Assembly (NCBI GenBank): GCA_029821235.1 | Contig: JALGTT010000055.1 | Coordinates: 1 to 7,562 of the forward strand | Length of the DNA: 7,562 bases | Source: Candidatus Hebobacteria bacterium | Lineage (GTDB): Bacteria; Armatimonadota; Hebobacteria; Hebobacterales; Hebobacteraceae | Reading direction: 5' to 3' | Shown here: one piece after another, positions 1 through 5,991 of the stretch | Position numbering within the stretch: the stretch's first letter is position 1 | Layout of the letters: each line of letters begins with the position of its first letter | Translations under genes and position numbers: made by a program | The notes under the pieces: model-generated | The model's database searches: none | The model's input: the letters and a program-made list of their open reading frames with translations, nothing else | Told to the model about the DNA's origin: nothing

Positions 1-645
1 GACACGGTGGCCGCCAAGGGGGCGCACGTGCGGATCATCGGCGGGTTCCACCGCGCGGCCACGGATGTGCTGGTGGGCACCCAGATGGTGGCCAAGGGAC
101 TCGATTTTCCGGGCGTGACGCTGGTGGGGGTGATCTCCGCCGACCGCTCGCTGAACGTGCCGGATTTCCGCGCGGCGGAGCGCACCTTCCAGCTGCTCAC
201 CCAGGTGGCGGGGAGGTCGGGCCGGGGGGAGAAGCCGGGAGAGGTGCTCATCCAGACCTATCAGCCGGAACACTACAGCATCCTGGCGGCCGCGGAGCAG
301 GACTACGAGGCCTTCTACCGGCAGGAGATAGAGGCGCGGAGGGAGTTGAACTACCCGCCGTTCTCGCAACTGGTGAGCATCACCGTGAGTTCCTCCGACG
401 AGCAACAGGCGATGAAGCGCGCGCAGCAGGTGGCCGATCAGATCCGTGCCGCGGGCCGGGGGGTGGAGGTGCTGGGGCCGGCGGAGGCGCCGCTGGCGAA
501 GTTGAGGGGCCGGCATCGGTGGCGGGTGTTGGTGCGCGGCCCCGCGGGCGCGGCGGTGGAGGCAGTGCGCGACATGGCATCCGGGTGGCGGGGCTGGACC
601 AAGGGTACCATCACAGTGGATGTGGACCCTCTTTCGTTCATGTGA
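1..645 (+). CDS. priA: Primosomal replication restart helicase PriA, C-terminal part (5' partial)
   Basis: PriA is a superfamily 2 3'-5' DNA helicase that recognises stalled or collapsed forks and reloads the replicative helicase. Only the last 214 residues are present. The frame is open to base 1, so the true start lies upstream and the GTG at 7 is an internal Val codon. Visible residues 22-44 hold the helicase motif V region (DVLVGTQMVAKG, then DFPGVTLVGV). Residues 62-75 hold motif VI (TFQLLTQVAGRSGRG, with the arginine finger region). After this come the family-typical ELNYPPFSQL (115-124) and the C-terminal domain signature GPAEAPLAKLRGRHRW (159-174). The protein ends in VDVDPLSFM, the usual PriA terminus. 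The zinc-binding cysteines and Walker A motif would lie upstream of the window. A 25-nt gap separates it from def, consistent with the widespread priA-def-fmt operon. Identification is firm. Confidence 0.97.
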   Translation, partial: DTVAAKGAHVRIIGGFHRAATDVLVGTQMVAKGLDFPGVTLVGVISADRSLNVPDFRAAERTFQLLTQVAGRSGRGEKPGEVLIQTYQPEHYSILAAAEQDYEAFYRQEIEARRELNYPPFSQLVSITVSSSDEQQAMKRAQQVADQIRAAGRGVEVLGPAEAPLAKLRGRHRWRVLVRGPAGAAVEAVRDMASGWRGWTKGTITVDVDPLSFM

Positions 646-670
646 TAGACTCCGCGGAGGGCGGTGTGTG

Positions 671-1243
671 ATGAAGACCGGAAAACTGGGAGATCTGAAG
701 ATCGTGCGCTACGGGCACCCTGCGCTGCGGGAGCAGGCGAGCCCGGTGGGCCGCGTCACCCGGGAGGTGAAGGCGCTGGCGGCGCGCATGATCGAGTTGA
801 TGATAGAGGCGCGCGGCCTGGGGCTGGCTGCCAATCAGGTGGGAGTGCCGCGGCGGCTGGCGGTGGTGGTGATCGAGGACACCCCCACCGTGTTCATCGA
901 CCCGGAACTGGAGAAGGCCGAGGGGAGCGAGAAGGCGGAGGAGGGATGTCTCAGCCTGCCCCGCTTGTACGGGGAGGTGGTGCGGCCGCGCAAGGTCAAG
1001 GTGACCGCGCGGAACCTCGCCGGGAAGCGGTTCACGCTGGAGGGTGAGGGACTGCTGGCGCGCGCCCTGTGCCACGAACTGGACCACCTGGAGGGGAGGT
1101 TGTTCGTGGACCAGGTGGACGAATCCACGCTTCATTGGCTGTTGCGGACCAGCGACGGAGAGGAGCCCGTCGTCCAGCCGACCGCGCTGGAGGATGCGCT
1201 GAAGGTCTTTCTACTGGCGAGAGAGGGGGAGAAACATCGGTGA
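671..1243 (+). CDS. def: Peptide deformylase
   Basis: This cytoplasmic metalloenzyme (Fe2+ or Zn2+) removes the formyl group from the N-terminal Met of nascent proteins, undoing the modification made by the product of the next gene. The 190-residue product has all three family motifs. Motif 1 is GLGLAANQ (49-56), motif 2 is EGCLS (91-95, metal ligand Cys93), and motif 3 is HELDH (135-139, ligands His135 and His139, catalytic Glu136). The Cys-to-His spacing equals that of the E. coli enzyme (Cys90/His132/His136). A longer in-frame ATG at 620 would overlap priA and add an unrelated N-terminus. I prefer ATG 671 because GGAGGG at 656-661 sits 9 nt upstream and the mature family start (DLKIVRYGHPALR) follows at once. 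GTG 668 is a near-equivalent alternative. The tail after the HELDH motif (about 50 residues) is slightly long but of a common type. The stop overlaps the fmt start. Confidence 0.96.
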   Translation: MKTGKLGDLKIVRYGHPALREQASPVGRVTREVKALAARMIELMIEARGLGLAANQVGVPRRLAVVVIEDTPTVFIDPELEKAEGSEKAEEGCLSLPRLYGEVVRPRKVKVTARNLAGKRFTLEGEGLLARALCHELDHLEGRLFVDQVDESTLHWLLRTSDGEEPVVQPTALEDALKVFLLAREGEKHR

Positions 1244-2202
1244 GTGGGGGACTCCGCATCGTCTTTGTCGGCACCGCAGAATTCGCAGTGCCCAGCCTGC
1301 GCGCGCTCGTCTCCTCCCCCCATGAGGTGGTGGGCGTGATCACCCGGCCCGACCGGCCCGCGGGGCGCGGCCGCAGACTCCGCCCCTGCCCGGTCAAGGT
1401 GGCGGCCGAGGAGATGGGGCTCCCCCTGCATCAGCCGGAACTGGTCAGCAGCGAGGAGGGATTGGAGTTGCTGCGCGGCCTGGCGCCGGAGGTGCTGCTG
1501 CTCATCGCGTTCGGCGAACTCCTCTCCGAGGAGGTGCTCGCCACCCCCAGCGTGGCCGCGCTGAACCTCCACCCCTCGCTGGTGCCCAAGTACCGCGGCG
1601 CCTCCCCCATTCAGCGGGCGATTCTGGCGGGAGAGACGGAGACCGGGGTGACCATGCAGTGGATGGCCCCGGAGATGGACGCGGGGGATGTGCTGTTGCA
1701 GTGGCCGGTGGCGATCGGGCCGGAGGAGGATTGCGGGAGTCTCTACGACCGCCTGGCGGAACTCGGCGCGCGGATGACGCTGGAGGCGCTGAAGATGGTG
1801 GCCTCGGGGTGCGCGCCCCGCACACCCCAGCCGGAGGAGGGAGTCACCTACGCGCCCCCGATACGGCGGGAGGAGCTGGTGATAGACTGGGGGAAGGAGG
1901 CCGAACACATCCTGCGCATGATTCGCGCCTTTTCTCCGCGGCCGGGGGCCCGCACCCGGCGGGCGGGGAAATGGCTGAAGATCCTCAAGGCGAGGGGGGA
2001 GGAACCATCCCCCCGCCCAGACCGTCATACGAAGGCAGGAACGCCCGGCCGAATCGTGGAAGTGTCGAAAGAGGGTTTTTGGGTAGAGACAGGGAAAGAG
2101 CGTGTGCTGGCGCTGAAGGTACAGCCGGAGGCGCGCCCGGCGATGTCGGCGGCGGACTACGTGAGAGGCTATCGGTTGTCGGTGGGAGAGCAACTGGGGT
2201 AG
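1240..2202 (+). CDS. fmt: Methionyl-tRNA formyltransferase
   Basis: Fmt transfers the formyl group from 10-formyltetrahydrofolate to Met-tRNA(fMet), making the initiator tRNA for bacterial translation. The product is 320 residues (E. coli Fmt about 315). The N-terminal Rossmann-like hydrolase domain begins LRIVFVGTAEFAVPSL. Residues 36-53 (RPDRPAGRGRRLRPCPVK) form the basic loop that contacts the tRNA acceptor stem in the family. The catalytic triad is Asn109, His111 (in LNLHPSLVPKYRGASP) and Asp147 (in MDAGD), with the same spacing as E. coli Asn106/His108/Asp144. The C-terminal OB-like domain runs from about residue 208 to the end. The start is GTG 1240, whose last two bases overlap the TGA of def, giving a GTGA junction and a 4-nt overlap. 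AGAGGGGGAG lies shortly upstream. An in-frame ATG at 1069 would only add a non-homologous extension inside def. Translational coupling to def is likely. Confidence 0.97.
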   Translation: MSGGLRIVFVGTAEFAVPSLRALVSSPHEVVGVITRPDRPAGRGRRLRPCPVKVAAEEMGLPLHQPELVSSEEGLELLRGLAPEVLLLIAFGELLSEEVLATPSVAALNLHPSLVPKYRGASPIQRAILAGETETGVTMQWMAPEMDAGDVLLQWPVAIGPEEDCGSLYDRLAELGARMTLEALKMVASGCAPRTPQPEEGVTYAPPIRREELVIDWGKEAEHILRMIRAFSPRPGARTRRAGKWLKILKARGEEPSPRPDRHTKAGTPGRIVEVSKEGFWVETGKERVLALKVQPEARPAMSAADYVRGYRLSVGEQLG

Positions 2203-2263
2203 CAGCCTCTTTCCGGGAAAGCGCGGTCTGGCGCTGGATCTTGTTGCGGGGAGGAACCTGCCG

Positions 2264-2638
2264 GTGAGTGCAGGGGAGGCCGACAAGCTGGATGAGCGTT
2301 GCGAACGGGCCATGGAGTTGAAGAACCAGGGCCAGTACGATGAGGCCCTTGCCGAATTCGAGGACATCCTGGCCTGCAATCCCGACCATGCCCAGGCCCG
2401 CCTGGGGAAGGGCTTGGTGTTGTGTTTCGTGGGGCGGTTCGAGGAATCCCTGGAGGAGTTGAGGCGGGCGGTCGAATGCGCCTCCGACTGGGTGGACGCG
2501 CACCTCAACCTGGCGAAGACTTATGCCATGATGGGGATGTACGAAGAGGCCAAGGTTGAGTTCAACCGGGTGCTGGAGTTGCAGCCCGAACACCCGGAGG
2601 CGAAGAAGCAACTCAGTTACTTCGAGGACATGAGCTAA
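2264..2638 (+). CDS. Small tetratricopeptide-repeat (TPR) protein
   Basis: This 124-residue protein is almost entirely TPR. Three repeats follow one another with exact 34-residue spacing at about 9-42, 43-76 and 77-110. Each has the Gly-x-(Tyr/Phe)-(Asp/Glu)-Glu-(Ala/Ser) core: GQYDEAL at 23, GRFEESL at 57, GMYEEAK at 91. There is no signal peptide, membrane segment or catalytic domain, so it is probably a cytoplasmic protein-interaction scaffold. Its partner is unknown. The start is GTG 2264, chosen because GGGGAGG at 2248-2254 lies 9 nt upstream. It begins 61 nt after fmt, at a position where related clusters often carry the rRNA methyltransferase gene rsmB/sun, so it may be transcribed with fmt. 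The protein is acidic and has three scattered cysteines (13, 38, 72) plus Cys54, with no metal-binding pattern. The fold is sure; the role is not recognisable. Confidence 0.9.
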   Translation: MSAGEADKLDERCERAMELKNQGQYDEALAEFEDILACNPDHAQARLGKGLVLCFVGRFEESLEELRRAVECASDWVDAHLNLAKTYAMMGMYEEAKVEFNRVLELQPEHPEAKKQLSYFEDMS

Positions 2639-2646
2639 ACTCGCAC

Positions 2647-2659
2647 CGGGCCTCGCCCG
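2647..2659 (+). terminator. Small GC hairpin after the TPR gene (weak terminator candidate)
   Basis: CGGGC-CTC-GCCCG forms a 5-bp all-GC stem with a 3-nt loop, 8 nt after the TPR stop codon. No T-tract follows, so it is not a canonical intrinsic terminator. It may be chance in such GC-rich DNA. It lies in the 62-nt gap before the corrinoid reactivase gene, where a transcription boundary is plausible. Confidence 0.2.
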
Positions 2660-2700
2660 CCGATGTTCCCGACCGGCCGCATAAGAGCGATGGTCTTGCC

Positions 2701-4542
2701 ATGGCCGCAGTAAGAGTCACTTTTCATCCGGATCGCGTTTCCACGGAGGCCGCGTCCGGCGCGAGCGTGCTGGAGGCGGCCTCGCGCGCGGGCCTGAACC
2801 TCCACGCTCCCTGCGGAGGGCAGGGGCGATGCGGCAAGTGCGCGGTGAGATTCCTCTCCGGCGCCCCCGCGCCCAGTGAGCGCGAGCGCCACTTCTTCTC
2901 CGAGGAGGAACTCGAGGAGGGCTGGCGGCTGGCCTGTCAGGCCCGCCTGGAGGAGAACGCGGAGGTGCTGTTGCCGCCGGGCGCGGTGATGGTGGAGCAC
3001 CGGATCATGGTGGAGGGGGTGGGGCGGGAGATCCTGGTCGAGCCGTGCGTGCGCAAGGTGCCGCTGAAGCTGCCCGCGCCCACCGGCGACGATGCCCGCG
3101 CCGACCTGATGCGGGTGCTGCAGGCGCTGGGGCCCGGGGTGCGGCCCGCGCCCCATCCCCGGCTGCTGCAGGCCCTTCCGTCGGCGCTCCGGGACCAGGA
3201 CTTCGAGATCACCGCCACCTTGTTCGGCGATGAACTGACCGCGGTCGAGCCCGGGGATCAGTCCGCCCGGGTGTATGGGGCGGCGGTGGATGTGGGCACC
3301 ACGACGGTGGTCGCCTACCTGTGCGACCTGGCCACCGGGGACCTGCTGGCCACCGAGTCGGCGTTGAACCCGCAGGCCCGCCTGGGGGCGGATGTCATCT
3401 CCCGGCTGCGCATCGCCACCGGCGAGGAGGAGGGGCTGGCGCGCCTGCACCAGGCGGCGATACAGGTGGTGGGAGACCTGGTGACCGCGGCCGCGAAGCA
3501 GGCCGGGGCCACCCCCAAGGATGTGTACGAGGTGGCGGTGGTGGGCAATACCTGCATGACCCACCTTCTGCTGGGGATACCGCCCCTGGGGATGCGCGCG
3601 GTCCCGTTCACGCCCGGCTTCCGCTTCGCCCAGCGGGTGCGGGCGGAGGAATTGGGAATCCATATTCACCCGGAGGCCCAGGTATACGTGGCCCCCAATA
3701 TCGGCGGCTTCGTGGGGGCGGATACCGTGGGGGTGATCCTGGCCAGCGAACTCGGGGAGGGGGACGGCCTGCGGATGGCGGTGGACATCGGGACCAACGG
3801 GGAGATCGTGCTGGCGAAGGATGGGAAGTTGTATGCCTGCTCCACCGCGGCCGGGCCCGCCTTCGAGGGGGCGCGCATCGGCCAGGGCATGAGGGCCGCG
3901 GAGGGGGCGATTGACTCGGTGGAGATCGGGGAAGATGTGTCGTACCACGTACTGGGCGGGGTCCCTCCGAGCGGCATCTGCGGGTCCGGGCTGGTGGATG
4001 CGGTGGCGGGGATGGTGAGATGCAATCTGGTGGACCCGGGGGGCCGGCTGCGGCCGGCGGAGGAGTTGGGATCAGTCCCCGCAGGCCTGAGGCAGCGAGT
4101 GGTCGGGGAGGGAGCCGAGGCCAGATTCGTGCTCGCCTCCGCGGAGGAGGCGGCGGGCGGGGAGCCGATCTGCGTCACCGCGCGGGATGTCCGCGAACTC
4201 CAGTTGGCGAAGGGGGCGATCCTGGCGGGAATCACCATGCTGCTGACCAGGCTGGGGCACGAGCCCGCGGACCTGGAGGAATTGCTGCTGGCGGGGGCGT
4301 TCGGCAACTACATCCGCCGGGAGAGCGCGATCGAGATTGGGCTGATTCCTGCGTTGCCGGAGGACCGCGTGCGGCCCATCGGGAATGCGGCCGGGGTGGG
4401 GGCGAGGCTGATGCTGTCGTCGCAATCCCTGCGGCGGCGGGCAGAGGAAGCCGCGCGCCGCGTGGAGCATATAGAACTATCCCAGGAAGAGGGATTCTAC
4501 GACCGTTTCGCCGAAGGTATGGCATTGCGCCGATATGAGTGA
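2701..4542 (+). CDS. RACo-type ATP-dependent reductive activator of corrinoid proteins (2Fe-2S / ASKHA, DUF4445 family)
   Basis: Proteins of this family reduce inactive Co(II) cobalamin on a partner corrinoid protein back to Co(I), coupling electron transfer from an iron-sulfur cluster to ATP hydrolysis. The 613-residue product has the family domain order. The N-terminal plant-type ferredoxin domain (about 1-95) has cluster ligands Cys38, Cys44, Cys47 and Cys79 (C-x5-C-x2-C-x31-C). A linker and middle region run from about 96 to 190. The large ASKHA (actin/Hsp70-like) domain runs from about 191 to 575. Its nucleotide-site motifs are AVDVGTTTVVAYLCDL (195-210), VVGNTCMTHLL (280-290), AVDIGTNGEIVL (360-371), GICGSGLVDAVAGM (425-438) and LLAGAFGNYI (529-538). 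The C-terminal tail (EHIELSQEEGFYDRFAEGMAL) is also family-typical. The [2Fe-2S] N-terminus favours bacterial RACo over archaeal RamA, which carries [4Fe-4S] clusters. ATG 2701 is the only reasonable start, and no good Shine-Dalgarno precedes it. The downstream corrinoid protein, 30 nt away, is the obvious client. Confidence 0.93.
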   Translation: MAAVRVTFHPDRVSTEAASGASVLEAASRAGLNLHAPCGGQGRCGKCAVRFLSGAPAPSERERHFFSEEELEEGWRLACQARLEENAEVLLPPGAVMVEHRIMVEGVGREILVEPCVRKVPLKLPAPTGDDARADLMRVLQALGPGVRPAPHPRLLQALPSALRDQDFEITATLFGDELTAVEPGDQSARVYGAAVDVGTTTVVAYLCDLATGDLLATESALNPQARLGADVISRLRIATGEEEGLARLHQAAIQVVGDLVTAAAKQAGATPKDVYEVAVVGNTCMTHLLLGIPPLGMRAVPFTPGFRFAQRVRAEELGIHIHPEAQVYVAPNIGGFVGADTVGVILASELGEGDGLRMAVDIGTNGEIVLAKDGKLYACSTAAGPAFEGARIGQGMRAAEGAIDSVEIGEDVSYHVLGGVPPSGICGSGLVDAVAGMVRCNLVDPGGRLRPAEELGSVPAGLRQRVVGEGAEARFVLASAEEAAGGEPICVTARDVRELQLAKGAILAGITMLLTRLGHEPADLEELLLAGAFGNYIRRESAIEIGLIPALPEDRVRPIGNAAGVGARLMLSSQSLRRRAEEAARRVEHIELSQEEGFYDRFAEGMALRRYE

Positions 4543-4559
4543 GAGGTCGCTACTCGATT

Positions 4560-4565
4560 AGGAGG
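4560..4565 (+). promoter_or_regulatory. Consensus ribosome binding site of the corrinoid protein gene
   Basis: AGGAGG, a perfect anti-16S match, lies 7 nt before ATG 4573. It fixes the start and suggests strong translation. The upstream reactivase gene has no comparable site. Confidence 0.85.
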
Positions 4566-4572
4566 AAGGCAG

Positions 4573-5193
4573 ATGGGTGCGATTGACGATCTGAAGCAGG
4601 CGATTATCACGGGCAACCGCGATCAGGCCAAGGAGTGCACGAAGCGGGCCCTGGATGAAGGGATGACGGCGAAAGAGGTGGTGGTGCAGGGCATCGCGCC
4701 GGCGATGGAGGTGGTGGGAGAGAAATTCCACGCGAACGAGTTCTTCGTCCCGGAACTGCTGATCGCACAGCGGGCGATGAAGGAAGCCTTGAAGGTGATG
4801 TCCGGCGCGGAGGTGGACCACATCGGCACCGTGGTCATCGGCACCGTGAAGGGCGACCTCCACGATATCGGCAAGAACCTGGTGGCCGCTATGTTGGAGG
4901 GAGCGGGATTCAACGTGGTCGACCTGGGAGTGGACGTGTCTCCGGACCAGTTCGTGCAGGCGGCGAAGGAGAATCAGGCTGCCATCGTGGCAATGTCGGC
5001 ATTGTTGACCACCACCATGAGTTCGATGCGCGATACTGTGCAGGCATTGGACACGGCCGGGATGCGCGACCAGGTGCGGGTGCTGATCGGCGGCGCGCCG
5101 GTTACCCAGAGCTACTGTGACGAGATCAAGGGCGACGGCTACGCGCCGGACGCAGCCAGCGCGGTGGAGAAGGCGAAGACGCTGCTGAGCTGA
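4573..5193 (+). CDS. Cobalamin-binding methyltransferase corrinoid protein (MtgC/MtbC/MttC-like)
   Basis: This cytoplasmic protein carries a corrinoid whose cobalt accepts a methyl group from one methyltransferase and hands it to another. The length, 206 residues, is normal for stand-alone members. Residues 1-80 form the helical cap domain (FFVPELLIAQRAMKEAL at 57-73 is typical). Residues 85-206 form the Rossmann-like B12 domain. The B12 signature is complete: Asp95-x-His97-x-x-Gly100 in GDLHDIGKNLV, with His97 expected to ligate cobalt from below; Ser142-x-Leu144 in MSALLTTTM; and Gly173-Gly174 in LIGGAPV. The ending (DGYAPDAASAVEKAKTLL) is family-standard. ATG 4573 is set by a consensus AGGAGG 7 nt upstream. 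It sits 30 nt after the RACo-type gene, almost certainly in one transcript. Neither a substrate-specific methyltransferase (MttB, MtgB, MtbB or MtaB type) nor an acceptor methyltransferase is in the window, so the methyl donor cannot be named. A B12 module of a split methionine synthase is a serious alternative. Confidence 0.94.
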   Translation: MGAIDDLKQAIITGNRDQAKECTKRALDEGMTAKEVVVQGIAPAMEVVGEKFHANEFFVPELLIAQRAMKEALKVMSGAEVDHIGTVVIGTVKGDLHDIGKNLVAAMLEGAGFNVVDLGVDVSPDQFVQAAKENQAAIVAMSALLTTTMSSMRDTVQALDTAGMRDQVRVLIGGAPVTQSYCDEIKGDGYAPDAASAVEKAKTLLS

Positions 5194-5250
5194 ACCCGTC
5201 CAACGCGCCCAGGCCGCCTCCCGGCGGGCGCAAGCAGTCTGGAGGCGGAG

Positions 5251-5268
5251 CGGCCCCGGAGGGGGCCG
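5251..5268 (+). terminator. Strong all-GC hairpin, possible terminator or attenuator without a T-tract
   Basis: CGGCCCC-GGAG-GGGGCCG gives a 7-bp all-GC stem with a 4-nt loop, 58 nt after the corrinoid protein stop and 47 nt before the signal peptidase ribosome binding site. Lack of a U-run argues against a classical intrinsic terminator. It could stall polymerase, protect the 3' end of the upstream mRNA, or be chance in GC-rich DNA. Confidence 0.35.
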
Positions 5269-5314
5269 GCGGGGAGCGGGTCCGCGCGCCGGCCGCGCCA
5301 TTCCCCTGTGGCTC

Positions 5315-5320
5315 AGGAGG
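5315..5320 (+). promoter_or_regulatory. Ribosome binding site that decides the signal peptidase start
   Basis: AGGAGG lies 8 nt before ATG 5329. This argues for ATG 5329 over the in-frame GTG at 5308, which lies upstream of this site and would translate through it. Confidence 0.85.
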
Positions 5321-5328
5321 TAGTGACC

Positions 5329-5979
5329 ATGAGCGAGGTCAGGCTCGGCGAGCAGGATCCTCTGCCCGCGGACCGCGCGCGGTTGCCGGAGCGCAGATCG
5401 CTCTTTCGCCGCCAGGTGACCCCGGGGATGGCCCTGTTGGTGGTGCTGAGCCTGCTGGTGTTTCGCGTCTGGGTGGTGGAGACGGTGATCGTGGACGGGC
5501 CCTCCATGGAGCCCACCCTGGCCAACAACGACCGCGTGCTGGTGTTGAAGGTCCTGTCCCCCAAGCGGTTCGAGGTGGTGGTGCTGAAAGACCCGAAGAC
5601 GGGCGAGTCGGTGATCAAGCGCGTGGTGGGAATGCCGGGGGATGTGGTGAGCCTGAAGCCCGTGCCGATGCGCTGGCGGAACAAGGAAGTTCCGGTCGGA
5701 GGCAGGTTGTACGTCAACGGGGTTCCCTATGAGGAGCCCTACGCGACGTGCTATGTGCCGACCGATATCAAAGAGACACAGGTGCCGGAGGACTGCTATT
5801 ACGTGCTGGGGGACAACCGCGACGACAGTTACGACAGTCGGGACTATGGGCCGGTGCACCGGAAGGCGGTCGTCGGCGTGGCGGTGGCGGTAATGTTGCC
5901 CCTGAACCGCGCGCATGCCATTCGCGCCGAAGCCCACCCCATCGAGAGCGAGACGGTGACCGCGAGCCTCGCGCCTTGA
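5329..5979 (+). CDS. lepB: Type I signal peptidase (S26 family)
   Basis: This membrane-bound protease with a Ser/Lys dyad cleaves signal peptides from exported proteins on the outer face of the cytoplasmic membrane. The 216-residue product has an Arg-rich cytoplasmic N-terminus (RRSLFRR near 22-28) and a single transmembrane anchor at about 33-50. Box B follows with GPSMEPTL (57-64, nucleophile Ser59). Box D is IKRVVGMPGD (96-105, general base Lys97), and box E is GDNRDDSYDSRDYG (161-174). One anchor and compact size resemble Gram-positive and many deep-branching enzymes rather than the larger two-anchor E. coli LepB. Two cysteines, Cys141 and Cys156, lie in the extracytoplasmic domain between boxes D and E. 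The tail beyond box E is about 40 residues, longer than minimal enzymes, ending without a second membrane helix. Start ATG 5329 has AGGAGG 8 nt upstream. The next gene starts 12 nt after the stop, so they are probably co-transcribed. Confidence 0.95.
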   Translation: MSEVRLGEQDPLPADRARLPERRSLFRRQVTPGMALLVVLSLLVFRVWVVETVIVDGPSMEPTLANNDRVLVLKVLSPKRFEVVVLKDPKTGESVIKRVVGMPGDVVSLKPVPMRWRNKEVPVGGRLYVNGVPYEEPYATCYVPTDIKETQVPEDCYYVLGDNRDDSYDSRDYGPVHRKAVVGVAVAVMLPLNRAHAIRAEAHPIESETVTASLAP

Positions 5980-5991
5980 AAGGAGAGTAGA

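Larger units (their letters stand above)
5194..5328 (+). other. Intergenic region with GC-rich inverted repeats
   Basis: These 135 nt hold no convincing small gene. They contain several perfect inverted repeats. CCGCCTCC (5214-5221) pairs with GGAGGCGG (5241-5248), an 8-bp stem with a 19-nt loop. CGGCCCC (5251-5257) pairs with GGGGCCG (5262-5268), a 7-bp stem with a 4-nt GGAG loop. GGCCGGC (5264-5270) pairs with GCCGGCC (5288-5294), a 7-bp stem with a 17-nt loop. GCGCG (5284-5288) pairs with CGCGC (5294-5298). Arms 5262-5268 and 5264-5270 overlap, so the second and third structures cannot form together. No T-tract follows any stem, and I see no clear -35/-10 pair. The region may hold a boundary between the corrinoid module and the signal peptidase cluster. 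Confidence 0.55.

Noticed and set aside
620..670. An in-frame extension of peptide deformylase starting at ATG 620.
   Set aside because: It overlaps the end of priA and adds 17 unrelated residues, while ATG 671 has a good ribosome binding site.
1069..1239. An in-frame extension of Fmt starting at ATG 1069.
   Set aside because: It would lie inside def and add 57 non-homologous residues. GTG 1240 directly precedes the conserved Fmt N-terminus and forms a coupling overlap.
2210..2220. The palindrome TTTCCGGGAAA just after fmt.
   Set aside because: Only a single base separates the arms, so it cannot form an RNA hairpin of use. It is too short to claim as an operator without other copies.
1132..2508. 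A 458-codon open frame on the - strand across fmt and the TPR gene.
   Set aside because: It has low-complexity His/Arg/Gln-rich composition and no recognisable motif. The + strand genes here have intact catalytic residues.
2680..2685. CATAAG as a possible -10 promoter element before the reactivase gene.
   Set aside because: Only four of six bases match the consensus, no -35 element is found at normal spacing, and it lies only 15 nt before the ATG.
2635..3948. A 437-codon open frame on the - strand across the reactivase gene.
   Set aside because: It shadows the ferredoxin and ASKHA coding sequence, with no domain and atypical composition.
5308..5328. GTG 5308 as the signal peptidase start.
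   Set aside because: The consensus AGGAGG (5315-5320) lies downstream of it and is correctly spaced for ATG 5329.
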